Origin: Variovorax beijingensis
Lineage (GTDB): Bacteria > Pseudomonadota > Gammaproteobacteria > Burkholderiales > Burkholderiaceae_C
Direction: 5' to 3'
Assembly: GCF_003951285.1 (NCBI RefSeq)
Contig: NZ_RXFQ01000014.1
Span: 1-64,000 of the forward strand
Length of the DNA: 64,000 bases
The notes under the pieces are model-generated. The model made no database searches. It saw only the letters and a list, made by a program, of their open reading frames with translations, and was not told where the DNA came from. The translations under genes and the position numbers were made by a program. Within the stretch, counting starts at the first letter, position 1, and the number at the start of each line of letters is the position of its first letter. Positions 1 to 8,044 of the stretch are shown here, one piece after another.

Positions 1-105
1 GCCTGATTTCCCTTTGCCTTCCTGCCTGCGCCGCCTCGCCGAAGCCGAGGTCCCAGGCATTCCGGCCACGGCTCGTTCCATGAGCCCGACGACCAGGGGG
101 ATCTC

Positions 106-2367
106 ATGCCAACAGGTTCCGCGCAGCTGGCGCGTGTTCTCAGCATTTCATCGTCGGCCATGCCCACGCTGGGCGGCGAGCCGGCACTGGAGCCCATCGC
201 CATCGAAGGCGACGAAGGGCTCAGCAGGCTGTTCCACTACACCCTGACCCTGGCCACTCCCGAGCAGCCCGGCTACAACGAACGCCAGGCCGCCAACGTG
301 GCCATCAAGCAGCTGGTGGGCGAGGCGCTCACCGCCCACATCGTGCTCGACGGGCGCCCGGGCTCGGGGCCGCGGCAGCGCCATCTCTCGGGCCTGGTGA
401 CGCGCGTGCGCTTCCTGCGCCTGGAGAACCGGCGCGCGCTGTACGAAGCCGTGATCGAGCCCTGGCTCACGCTGGCCACGCGCACCAGCGACTACCGCAT
501 CTTCCAGAACCAGAACGTGCTGGACATCGTGCGCGAGGTGCTCGGCAAGTACGGGCTGCCCTTCGACGTGCGTGCCACGCGCAGCTATCCGCCGCGCGAG
601 TTCCAGGTGCAGTACGGCGAGAGCGACCACGACTTCGTCGCACGGCTGCTGCACGAGTGGGGCCTGTACTTCTATTTCGAGCACGAAGAGAGCAGCCACA
701 AGCTGGTCATCGTCGACGACATGGCGTCGCACCAGCCCTTCGCCCATGCGGGCTACCAGCGCATTCCCTTCCATGCGGCCGAAGCCACCGTGCGCGAGGA
801 GCACTGCGACCGCTTCAATGCCTGCGAGGCGCTGCAAAGCGGCCGCTGGGTGACCAGCGACTTCGACTTCAAGCGTCCCAAGGCCGAGCTGCAGCAGGTC
901 AGCGCCATGCCGCGAAAGACGGCGCAGGCCACCTGGGAGCGCTATGGCTGGCCGGGCGACTATGTGGTGGAGTCCGAAGGCGAGCAGCTGGTGCGCACGC
1001 GCATGGAAGAGACCGGCAGCCAGGGCGAGCGCGCCAGCGGCTCGGGCAACCTGCGGGCGGTGGTGCCGGGCTGCCTGGTCACGCTGGAGCGCCATCCCCA
1101 GAACGAGTCGAACCGCGAGTACCTGGTGACGGATGCCCGCCTGCGGCTGCAGGACGTGGGCGATGCCAGTGCGCAGCAGGAATTCGAGTGCCGCGTCGAT
1201 TTCGAGGCGATCCCGGCGAGCAAGGTGTTCCGGGCGCCGGCGCCGCCGGTGCCCAGGCCGCGCACCACCGGCCCGCAGACGGCGATCGTCACCGGCCCGG
1301 CCGGCCGCGAGATCTGGACCGACGAATACGGCCGCGTGAAGCTCAGCTTCCACTGGAACCGCTACTGCACGAAGGACGAGAACAGTTCGTGCTGGGTGCG
1401 CGTGTCCTCGCCCTGGGCCGGCACCAACTTCGGCGGCATCCAGATTCCGCGCATCGGCCAGGAGGTGATCGTCGATTTCGAGAACGGCGATCCCGACCGA
1501 CCCATCGTCACGGGGCGCGTCTACAACGCCGACAACATGCCGCCGTGGACCCTGCCGGACAACGCCACGCAAAGCGGCCTGCTCACGCGCAGCTCCGAAG
1601 GCGCGACCGAGGCCAACGCCAATGCGCTGCGCTTCGAGGACAAGAAGGGGCAGGAACAGGTGTGGCTGCATGCGGAGCGCAACCAGGACATCGAGGTCGA
1701 GCACGACGAGACGCACTGGGTGGGGAACGACCGCACCAAGACCATCGACCGCGACGAGACCGTGCATGTGAAGCACGACCGCACGGAAACCGTCGACCAC
1801 GACGAAACCATCACCGTGCACAACAACCGCACCGAGACGGTCGACGGCAACGAGACGATCACGATCCACAAGAACCGCACCGAGACCGTGGATCTCGACG
1901 AGACCATCACGGTGCACAAGAACCGCACCGAGACCGTCGACCTGAACGAGACCATCGGCATCGGCATGAATCGCACCGAGACGGTGGGCATGAACGAGAC
2001 CATCGACATCGGCGACAACCGCGTGGTGACCATCGGCGGCAACAAGGCCGAGACGGTGGCCCTGGCCAAGGCCGAGACCATCGGCCTTGCCAAGGCGCTG
2101 ACCATCGGCCTGGGCTACCAGGTGTCGGTGGGCGCGGCAATGAACACCAGCGTGGCGCTGATGCAGACCGAGCAGGTCGGGCAATCCAAGCGCGTGGACG
2201 TGGGCCAGACGCTGACGCTGCAGGCCGGCGATCGCATCCAGCTGGTGTGTGGCAAGAGTTCGCTGGTCATGACCTCGGATGGCATGGTCACCATCAACGG
2301 CTCGTCGTTCGACTTCTCTGCCAGCGGGCCGGTGCAGGTCAGCGGCAAGGACATCGACCTCAACTGA
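106..2367 (+). CDS. vgrG: Type VI secretion spike protein VgrG (TssI)
   Basis: 753 aa. VgrG trimers form the tip of the T6SS puncturing device and carry effectors into target cells. The N-terminal half (about residues 20-380) has the gp27-like phage base-plate fold. A gp5-type OB-fold follows around residues 400-480, with the typical run GREIWTDEYGRVKL and then GGIQIPRIGQEV. Residues about 530-690 are a long array of NRTETVD/ETI-type repeats, as expected for the beta-helical needle. The ATG is preceded by AGGGGG about 6 nt upstream. It heads a tightly spaced operon with a DUF2169 adaptor, a PAAR-like protein, a toxin and immunity-like genes, so it is an orphan vgrG cargo island; no T6SS structural genes are in the window. 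The family call is secure. Confidence 0.96.
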   Translation: MPTGSAQLARVLSISSSAMPTLGGEPALEPIAIEGDEGLSRLFHYTLTLATPEQPGYNERQAANVAIKQLVGEALTAHIVLDGRPGSGPRQRHLSGLVTRVRFLRLENRRALYEAVIEPWLTLATRTSDYRIFQNQNVLDIVREVLGKYGLPFDVRATRSYPPREFQVQYGESDHDFVARLLHEWGLYFYFEHEESSHKLVIVDDMASHQPFAHAGYQRIPFHAAEATVREEHCDRFNACEALQSGRWVTSDFDFKRPKAELQQVSAMPRKTAQATWERYGWPGDYVVESEGEQLVRTRMEETGSQGERASGSGNLRAVVPGCLVTLERHPQNESNREYLVTDARLRLQDVGDASAQQEFECRVDFEAIPASKVFRAPAPPVPRPRTTGPQTAIVTGPAGREIWTDEYGRVKLSFHWNRYCTKDENSSCWVRVSSPWAGTNFGGIQIPRIGQEVIVDFENGDPDRPIVTGRVYNADNMPPWTLPDNATQSGLLTRSSEGATEANANALRFEDKKGQEQVWLHAERNQDIEVEHDETHWVGNDRTKTIDRDETVHVKHDRTETVDHDETITVHNNRTETVDGNETITIHKNRTETVDLDETITVHKNRTETVDLNETIGIGMNRTETVGMNETIDIGDNRVVTIGGNKAETVALAKAETIGLAKALTIGLGYQVSVGAAMNTSVALMQTEQVGQSKRVDVGQTLTLQAGDRIQLVCGKSSLVMTSDGMVTINGSSFDFSASGPVQVSGKDIDLN

Positions 2368-2376
2368 GCACGCGCC

Positions 2377-3717
2377 GTGGAGTTTCGCAATCTCACGCCC
2401 TTCGATGCGCTGTGCTTTCGCGCCGTCGACCAGGCGGATCGCGGCTACCGCGTCATTGCGATGAAGGTCGGCTACCGGCTGCGGCGCGATGCCTCGGGCC
2501 GCTGGAAGGCACGGGTCAATGACGACGATCCCGCGCCGCTGACGCTGGCCGATGAATACTGGGGCGAGGTCGGCGCCTCCAGCCCGCGCGAGGAAAGCGA
2601 CCTGGCGCCGTACAAGCCGCGCTGCGACGTGGTCGTCAATGCCACGGCGCATGCGCCTGGCGGCGTGGCGGCTTCCGAGTGGGAGGTGCACCTCAAGGTG
2701 GCCTCCAGGCGACAGTGGATGCAGCCGCCCGAGCCGCCGAGGCCTTTGCACCCTGGCGCGCGATTGACGCTGCGCCAGCAGCAGGAGTGGGACGACGCGA
2801 CGCGCCGGACGCAGGCCTTGTCCACGCTCCACACGGTGCTCGACAAAAGGCTGTCGGTTCGCGGCCCGGCCGTGCTGTACCGGCGCGGCGGACGCGAGTG
2901 GGCCCGCACCCATTCCGAACCCATCGCCAGCCTGCCGATGCGCTGGGAACACGCCTTCGGGGGCCGCAGTCTGCTGCGCAAGGTCGATGCGCCCGAAGGC
3001 GAGCCGCCCCTTCGAGACGAGGTGTGTTTTTCCAACCCGCTCGGCCAGGGCTGGATCGAGCAGGGGTACCTCGAGCAGGCGCGCAAGGCGGGCCGGCCGG
3101 ATGTCGAGCGGCTGCTGGCGCCCCAGATCGAGCTGGCCGGAACCTGTCTGCAGCAGCCGGTCGTCGCGCGGCATGCGGACGGTCCCCAGGACGCGCGCGC
3201 CATGGCGCAGGCGGCCAGCCGCTACGGCCAGATTCCCGCGGGGCTCGGCATCGTCGGGCGGGCATGGGCGCCGCGGCTCGCATTGGCCGGCACCTGCGAC
3301 GAGCAATGGCTGCAACATCGCCATCCGGGGCTGCCCGAGGATTTCGACTTCGGCTACTGGAATGCGGCGCCGGCCGATCAGCAGGTTCCCTACCTGTCGC
3401 CCGACGCCCGGATCGATCTGTGGAACCTCACCGATCCGGCCCTGACGCCGGACGGCCATCTGTCGGTGACGCTGCCGGGGCATCGCGCCCTCGTGCTGCT
3501 GCGGCTCGACGGCGGCGCGCTCGTGCCGCTGCCGATGATGACCGACACGCTGCTGGTGGATGCGCAGCAGCTGACGCTCACGCTCGTGCATCGGCTGTGC
3601 CTTCCGGCCGATGCGCCGCTGCGCGTCGCCGAGGCGCGCTTCGAGACCGACCCGCGGGCGCCGCTGGTCCGCCCTGCGCGTGCGGCCGGAACCGGTGTGC
3701 CGGAGCCCGTGCGATGA
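2377..3717 (+). CDS. DUF2169 domain protein, T6SS effector adaptor
   Basis: 446 aa, GTG start 9 nt after the vgrG stop. DUF2169 proteins lie between vgrG and PAAR/effector genes and are thought to act as chaperones or adaptors loading the effector on the spike. The opening MEFRNLTPFDALCF and the segment RWEHAFGG are typical of the family. There is no signal peptide or membrane segment, which fits a cytoplasmic loading factor. The stop overlaps the next start by ATGA, so the genes are translationally coupled. Family assignment is confident; the specific partner (the 401-aa effector) is inferred from position. Confidence 0.9.
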   Translation: MEFRNLTPFDALCFRAVDQADRGYRVIAMKVGYRLRRDASGRWKARVNDDDPAPLTLADEYWGEVGASSPREESDLAPYKPRCDVVVNATAHAPGGVAASEWEVHLKVASRRQWMQPPEPPRPLHPGARLTLRQQQEWDDATRRTQALSTLHTVLDKRLSVRGPAVLYRRGGREWARTHSEPIASLPMRWEHAFGGRSLLRKVDAPEGEPPLRDEVCFSNPLGQGWIEQGYLEQARKAGRPDVERLLAPQIELAGTCLQQPVVARHADGPQDARAMAQAASRYGQIPAGLGIVGRAWAPRLALAGTCDEQWLQHRHPGLPEDFDFGYWNAAPADQQVPYLSPDARIDLWNLTDPALTPDGHLSVTLPGHRALVLLRLDGGALVPLPMMTDTLLVDAQQLTLTLVHRLCLPADAPLRVAEARFETDPRAPLVRPARAAGTGVPEPVR

Positions 3718-4070
3718 GCGCCAACGTCGTCGCGCGCAAGCAGGGGGGCTGGAAGGTCGTGAGCATCGCTCCCGACTTCTGCAAGACCCCCATGGGCAGT
3801 TCGATTCCGCCGGTTCCTTATCCGGTGACGGCGCAGCTCCAGGCCACGACCGGCATCGCCAGGAGCGTGCGCGCGAACGGGCATCCGGTGGTGGTCTACG
3901 ACATGAGCATCGTCCCCACCACGATCGGCGATGCCGCCGGAACCGCCAAGGGCGTCAAGAGCGGGACCGTGCAGGGCAAGTGCTATCCGAAGGATCACAG
4001 CAGCACCGTGCGTGCCGAGGGCAAGCTGGTCGTGCGCCATGACGATCTCTTCTGGATGAACGGGAGATAG
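3714..4070 (+). CDS. PAAR-like DUF4150 protein
   Basis: 118 aa, starting at the ATG of an ATGA overlap with the DUF2169 gene. DUF4150 proteins are PAAR-like and sharpen the VgrG tip while linking a toxin to it. Visible family features are FCKTPMGSSIPPVPYP near residue 23, the centre around residues 60-70 (YDMSIVPTTIGDAAGT) and the C-terminal WMNGR. In many relatives this domain is fused to the toxin; here it ends in TAG and the effector restarts at a GTG 2 nt later, so the fusion has been split or was never made. It probably sits on the spike as a separate subunit. Confidence 0.88.
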   Translation: MSANVVARKQGGWKVVSIAPDFCKTPMGSSIPPVPYPVTAQLQATTGIARSVRANGHPVVVYDMSIVPTTIGDAAGTAKGVKSGTVQGKCYPKDHSSTVRAEGKLVVRHDDLFWMNGR

Positions 4071-4072
4071 CG

Positions 4073-5278
4073 GTGGTAGTAACCCTCAACGTTGGTAGAG
4101 GGAAGATTGCCCGAGCACTTCCAAATGGCAATACGCTGAACGTTCAGCCGAATGCAGACACAGTCAATGTTCAGGAATGGATCGGCCAGGACGGACTTGG
4201 AGAGCGGATTTCAGATAGCTATCTGAGCTATGACGAATACGACGAGTACCGACGCCAGAATCCGGATCTCGATCTGCCCGAATATCACCCCCCCAAGATC
4301 CGCAAGCCCGGCACGAACGCCAATGGCAACACCCTCGGCGCCGTGGTGGGAGAGACGCCTTCGGCGAAGGTCCAGGCGGCGCAGGCCAACCCGCCCGTGC
4401 AGGCCGAGACACCCAAGGAAGAGGGCTGGTGGAGCAGCTGGGGCAGCTCGGTGGTGCACACGGTGCTCGACGTGGGGGGGGCCATTCCGGTGGTGGGCAT
4501 CTTTTCGGACGGCCTCAATGCGGGCATCTATGCGGCCGAAGGCGACATGGCCAACGCCGCGATCTCGGGCGTCTCCGCGGCTGCCAACCTGATTCCCGGT
4601 GGTGGGGCCGCCACAAAGGCCGGCAAGCTGGCCTACAGGGGCGGCAAGATGGCGCTCGAGAAGGCCGAGAAGGAACTCGCCGAAAAACTGCTGAAGGAGC
4701 GCCTCGAGAAGGAGGCCGCGGAAAGGCTGGCCAAGGAGAAACTCGAAAAGGAGGCCGCCCGGAAGGCGGAGGCTGGTGGCGGGGGCGGTTCGAAAAAGAA
4801 GGACTCGCAGGTCAAGAAGAAGGTCAAGCCTAAGCCAAAGTGCGGACAGAAGGGGCCATACAAGGACCGATCGAAACACGACAATGAAGGGATGAACTGG
4901 GACCATATCCCGTCACAGAAGGCGCTGCTCGAGCGTGCCGCCGAGATCAAGGGAACGCCACTCACCAAGGCCGAGAAGGCCGCCATTGTCGACAATGCCC
5001 CGACCATTGCGACACCGACAGCGCTGCATCAGGATCACAGCGAGTCGTTCGGTGGGCGGCAGCATCAGAAGATCGATGGCGTCAGGCGCCCGACGAGGGA
5101 TTCGCAGGACCTGCAAAGAGCAGCCAAGGAGAACACCGAGAAGATCCTCAAGGAGATCGACAAGTACGACCCAGGCTGCAAGGGAAAGTACCGCGAGGCG
5201 GCCGAGGAGATAACCAAGATGACCCACGATCAATGGACGAAGTGGCTGAAGCAGGCCATGAAATCGGCTAGAAAGTGA
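4073..5278 (+). CDS. T6SS polymorphic toxin, putative HNH-like nuclease C-terminus
   Basis: 401 aa, GTG start 2 nt after the DUF4150 stop. The first 65 residues are unfamiliar and of lower GC than the neighbours. Residues about 120-185 (VLDVGGAIPVVGIFSDGLNAG...AAANLIPGGGAATKAGK) form the glycine/alanine-rich pre-toxin segment seen before many secreted toxin domains. A charged Glu/Lys helix (about 195-240) follows, then a GGGGG linker. The C-terminal domain (about 260-401) holds NWDHIPSQKA and a later PTALHQDHSESFGGRQ; the DH...H pattern recalls HNH/endonuclease-VII toxin folds, so a nuclease is likely but unproved. A putative immunity gene follows within 25 nt. Toxin architecture is confident; the catalytic activity is inference. 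Confidence 0.75.
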   Translation: MVVTLNVGRGKIARALPNGNTLNVQPNADTVNVQEWIGQDGLGERISDSYLSYDEYDEYRRQNPDLDLPEYHPPKIRKPGTNANGNTLGAVVGETPSAKVQAAQANPPVQAETPKEEGWWSSWGSSVVHTVLDVGGAIPVVGIFSDGLNAGIYAAEGDMANAAISGVSAAANLIPGGGAATKAGKLAYRGGKMALEKAEKELAEKLLKERLEKEAAERLAKEKLEKEAARKAEAGGGGGSKKKDSQVKKKVKPKPKCGQKGPYKDRSKHDNEGMNWDHIPSQKALLERAAEIKGTPLTKAEKAAIVDNAPTIATPTALHQDHSESFGGRQHQKIDGVRRPTRDSQDLQRAAKENTEKILKEIDKYDPGCKGKYREAAEEITKMTHDQWTKWLKQAMKSARK

Positions 5279-5302
5279 TTTGAAAGTACAGGAGCGCAGC
5301 GC

Positions 5303-5785
5303 ATGACACTGAACGACCTATTGCCCTTTTTCGGACATTCCGAACTGAACACGAACCTCGATCAACTCCTGAAATCCGTGGGAGCAAGCATTCAATCCTT
5401 GTCCGCCAAGACACTCCGCGCTGAAGGATCGGACGCTATCGAGCTCAAGTCGCTGGGGCTTGAACTGGCGTTCTGGGAACGAGAAGGCTACGAACGGAAA
5501 ATGGGCGCCCCGAGGGATGCGGGCAAGGCGATCCTTGCGGCGGTGTTTGCGTATGGACCAGGCGGCAAGAGCTTCAAGCCCTATACGGGACCGATTCCGT
5601 TCAGCAGCGGTCCGATTGTCAAGCGGCAAGATGCGCTGGCCGAGTTCGGCGCACCGGACGTAACCGAAGAAGACGACGACGTGGTCGAGTGGGACCAGTG
5701 GACCAAGGACGGGTTGCAAGTGCGCGCCACCTACCACGACGATGGTTCGCTGTGGAACCTTTCGTTCTCGATTCCCTTCAAGTGA
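5303..5785 (+). CDS. Putative immunity protein
   Basis: 160 aa, ATG preceded by AGGAG about 9 nt upstream. No named family was recognised with certainty. It follows a polymorphic toxin directly and lacks signal peptide and membrane spans, as expected for a cytosolic immunity protein to a nuclease. Its core (residues about 45-158) is a module ending in a pattern of the type PYxGPIPFSSG, then xLAEFGAPD, WDQWTKDGLQVRATYHDDG and a hydrophobic last strand. The same pattern occurs twice more in the next gene. Lower GC and different codon use from the surrounding core genes suggest transfer with the toxin. Pairing with the toxin is positional inference. Confidence 0.6.
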   Translation: MTLNDLLPFFGHSELNTNLDQLLKSVGASIQSLSAKTLRAEGSDAIELKSLGLELAFWEREGYERKMGAPRDAGKAILAAVFAYGPGGKSFKPYTGPIPFSSGPIVKRQDALAEFGAPDVTEEDDDVVEWDQWTKDGLQVRATYHDDGSLWNLSFSIPFK

Positions 5786-5797
5786 ATCTTCGCCTTG

Positions 5798-6805
5798 ATG
5801 AACAGCCAGGCTCACGCCTTCGAGACGAGCAACTATCTGTTGGGCCAAGCCTGGGAGAGCGCGCGGGTGCAAGCGCTAGTCGAAGGCTGGAAACAACTGG
5901 AATGGATGGACGACGAGGCGCTGAAGAAGGCCCGCACGGATCATCGCCTGTCGCTCATCAACCGGGAGCGAGGCATCTACCTGTTCTTCACCGATGCGCA
6001 CGGATACGAAGCGCGATACGGCGAACCTTGCAGCAAGGGCAGTCTGATACTGAGCCGGGTTTCGCTCTTACTGCACTTCGATGCGCAATGGACCCCCTAT
6101 GCGGGAGGCTTGCCGCTCTCGCTTCGCATGGACGACGTCGTCGGCGACGTATTGCGGCGTCTGGGGCCACCCGCAGAACTGTGGCGAGTGGGTCTGCACG
6201 TCTCCAAGGCCCGGTGGTCTTCGTCGGATGCCGAGGTAGACGTGAGTTTCGAGCGCGGCACGGGTCGACTCAAGCTGGTGACGATGGCGCGACACAGGGT
6301 GGCGCCGGCATCCTCAAGTGCGGTGCCGTCACCCGAACAGTTCGCCAGGCAATTCGGTCGGCCGCTGGCCGAGTTGCAGGATGATCCCATTTTCGCCCCC
6401 TTCTCCTTGAGCGGAAAGGCCCGCGAGATTGCAGAGTACGGCGAGGCCGACTGCTCCCGGGAACTCGGTATCGAGCTCTATTTCAAGCCCGGCGCCGAGA
6501 TGGCGGATTCCGTGCCCGGAGCACCTCGAAGCGCCGAGCCGTGCCTGAGCGGCGTGCGCTACCGGGCAGATCTGGATTTTCAGAGCAGCGGCTACACAGG
6601 CCCTTTGCCGTGGGACTTGCAGATGAACGACACCATCGACGTGACGATGGCAAAGGCTGCGACGCGCCCGTTCAAGGAAGCGTTGGATGGCGACGACGGC
6701 TATCAGTTGTGGCGCACCGAGCTTTGCGACGTCCACGTGCTCTACAGTTTTCTGGAAGATCGCATTTACCGCGTCACATTGCTGGCGCACGGATGCTATG
6801 ACTAG
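5798..6805 (+). CDS. Duplicated immunity-like protein
   Basis: 335 aa; the ATG at 5798 is preferred to an in-frame TTG at 5795. It follows the 160-aa immunity candidate by 12 nt. It looks like two copies of the module in that gene: one around residues 60-165 (YEARYG...PYAGGLPLSLRMDDVVGDVLRRLGPP...) and one around 210-335 (IELYF...YTGPLPWDLQMNDT...YRVTLLAHG). The first half is the better preserved. No catalytic motif, signal peptide or membrane span was seen. It may be a second immunity gene kept from an earlier toxin at this site, or an enlarged immunity factor. Function unknown beyond that. Confidence 0.5.
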   Translation: MNSQAHAFETSNYLLGQAWESARVQALVEGWKQLEWMDDEALKKARTDHRLSLINRERGIYLFFTDAHGYEARYGEPCSKGSLILSRVSLLLHFDAQWTPYAGGLPLSLRMDDVVGDVLRRLGPPAELWRVGLHVSKARWSSSDAEVDVSFERGTGRLKLVTMARHRVAPASSSAVPSPEQFARQFGRPLAELQDDPIFAPFSLSGKAREIAEYGEADCSRELGIELYFKPGAEMADSVPGAPRSAEPCLSGVRYRADLDFQSSGYTGPLPWDLQMNDTIDVTMAKAATRPFKEALDGDDGYQLWRTELCDVHVLYSFLEDRIYRVTLLAHGCYD

Positions 6806-6807
6806 AA

Positions 6808-6837
6808 GCCCGGGCACGGTGTGACCAGCTGCCGGGC
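6808..6837. terminator. Candidate bidirectional hairpin between convergent genes
   Basis: GCCCGGGCA and TGCCGGGC can pair around a short loop between the immunity-like gene and the convergent zeta-toxin gene. There is no T-tract, so termination activity is uncertain. Confidence 0.3.
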
Positions 6838-6855
6838 ACGCGGCATGGCAACGCC

Positions 6856-7503
6856 TCAGCCCAGCAGCTCGATCGCCGCCTGGACGATCGGCCGTGCCCA
6901 GGCCGGCGTGGCCGCGAGCGCGGCCAGGTCGCCCGGCTGCGGAAAGACGGGCTCGCCCGCGCTCAGTTCGAGCACCAGCAGCGGGTCTGCAATGTCGCCG
7001 CCGGGCGGCGCCTCCGCGCTGTTGTCGAAGACCTGCAGCCGCGTGAGCTTGGGCAGCAGCTGGATGAGGTTGGCGCGCGATGCGATCCAGCGCTCGCGGA
7101 TCTTGGCCTCTGGAATGTCGTGGCCGCCGCGCGCCACGCGCGCCCGCACGCGGGCGATGTGCTGCTCGGGCGAGGACAGCCCGCAGAAGATCATGACCAC
7201 GTCGTGGCTCGACGCGGCGCGGGCGAGCAGCGCGGGAATGGTGCTTGCGCCCAGCGTGGTCTCGAAGGCGTAGTTGGAACGCTGCGAGATCGCGGCCTCC
7301 AGCCGTTCGCGGCCGAGGTTCCATGCGCGGGCGTTCGCCTCTGCGGGCGCGAGCCCGAGCTGCGCAATGAGCTCCCGCGCGCAGGTGTCCGGGTTGAACC
7401 AGGTCAGCCCGTGCTCGGCGAGCAGGGCGCCGCCGACCGAGCTCTTGCCCGCGCCGTTGACGCCGGCCAGCACCAGGATGAAGGGGCGCGCGGCCGCCGC
7501 CAT
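6856..7503 (-). CDS. Zeta-toxin-like P-loop kinase
   Basis: 215 aa. The N-terminus has a Walker A motif, GVNGAGKSS (about residues 14-22), followed by WFNPDTCARELI and FETTLGAST, the arrangement of zeta toxins and related small kinases that phosphorylate nucleotide-sugar or other small substrates. A basic segment with RVRARVARGGHDIPEAKIRERW (about 115-136) looks like the lid with the usual RxxxGGH element. Its start overlaps the stop of the upstream Phd-like gene by one base (TGATG), typical of toxin-antitoxin operons. Classical zeta toxins pair with epsilon antitoxins, so a Phd-type partner would be a hybrid system. It could alternatively be a non-toxic kinase. Confidence 0.7.
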   Translation of the reverse strand: MAAAARPFILVLAGVNGAGKSSVGGALLAEHGLTWFNPDTCARELIAQLGLAPAEANARAWNLGRERLEAAISQRSNYAFETTLGASTIPALLARAASSHDVVMIFCGLSSPEQHIARVRARVARGGHDIPEAKIRERWIASRANLIQLLPKLTRLQVFDNSAEAPPGGDIADPLLVLELSAGEPVFPQPGDLAALAATPAWARPIVQAAIELLG

Positions 7504-7850
7504 CAGCAGGTGTCGCCTGCCTTCGGGCGGCGCCCGAGCTTGCCCTTGGCGGCGAACAGCCTGCCCATTTGCGCGGCCGCCTCGGGCTGCTGCAGCACGC
7601 CCAGTCGCACGTCGAAGCGGCGCCCGAGTTCGTCGAGCACCGACTGCTCGCGCGCCTTGAGCGCCTGCGCGTCTTCCACCAGCTGGTTGTAGGTGGCCGC
7701 GGTCAGCAGCACCATCTCCACCGTCGAATGGTTGGTCACGGCCAGGCTGCCGGTCTTCTGGACCTGGCGGACCACGTCGCCCCAGCGGTTCTTGACGTGG
7801 GATGCGTTCTGACGCGGCAGTTCATCGAGGGTGGGCAGGATGGCGGCCAT
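7503..7850 (-). CDS. Phd/YefM-like antitoxin
   Basis: 115 aa. The N-terminal half (ASHVKNRWGDVVRQVQKTGSLAVTNHSTVEMVLLTAATYNQL, about residues 16-60, read in short segments) has the pattern of Phd/YefM DNA-binding antitoxins: an opening helix, a strand with a V-x-N/S-H turn, then a strand entering the dimer helix. The C-terminal part is longer than usual and basic, and probably binds the partner. It precedes and overlaps the zeta-like gene. Such antitoxins normally repress their own promoter, and direct AT-rich repeats lie just upstream of the start. Confidence 0.7.
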   Translation of the reverse strand: MAAILPTLDELPRQNASHVKNRWGDVVRQVQKTGSLAVTNHSTVEMVLLTAATYNQLVEDAQALKAREQSVLDELGRRFDVRLGVLQQPEAAAQMGRLFAAKGKLGRRPKAGDTC

Positions 7851-7861
7851 GGTGTGCTCCT

Positions 7862-7905
7862 TTTGGGGCCATTATGGCAAAAATAGCAAAAATGGACAAA
7901 AGGCT
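7862..7905 (-). promoter_or_regulatory. Probable promoter/autoregulatory site of the toxin-antitoxin pair
   Basis: Read on the minus strand, this AT-rich stretch has repeated TTTTTGCYAT-like elements (CATTTTTGCTATTTTTGCCATAAT) ending in CATAAT as a possible -10. The repeats would suit dimeric Phd binding. The site differs in composition from its surroundings. No binding data; inference from pattern and position. Confidence 0.4.
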
Positions 7906-7954
7906 TGAAAGAAGCCATTTTCCGGCAAGCCGGACGACGCTGCCGTCGCCCGGA

Positions 7955-7968
7955 TTGATATGGCGCAA
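7955..7968 (+). promoter_or_regulatory. FNR/ANR-type box upstream of USP
   Basis: TTGAT-ATGG-CGCAA. A -10-like TAAGGT begins at 7991, 29.5 bp from the box centre, predicting a start near 8003 for the USP at 8045. Confidence 0.75.
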
Positions 7969-8044
7969 GGCCCGCGCCGTCCGCGGGGCCTAAGGTCTGC
8001 GAATACGCCCGCACATGGGCCGCATTTCCGAAGGAGCTCCCGCC

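Noticed and set aside
1690..2130. Short DNA tandem repeats as a mobile or CRISPR-like array
   Set aside because: They are codon-level repeats encoding the NRTETVD array of VgrG, with no spacers.
148..3591. A 1147-codon open frame antisense to vgrG and DUF2169
   Set aside because: GC-rich codon bias leaves few stops in the opposite frame; the protein is repetitive Arg/His/Ala without domains, while the sense genes are clear.
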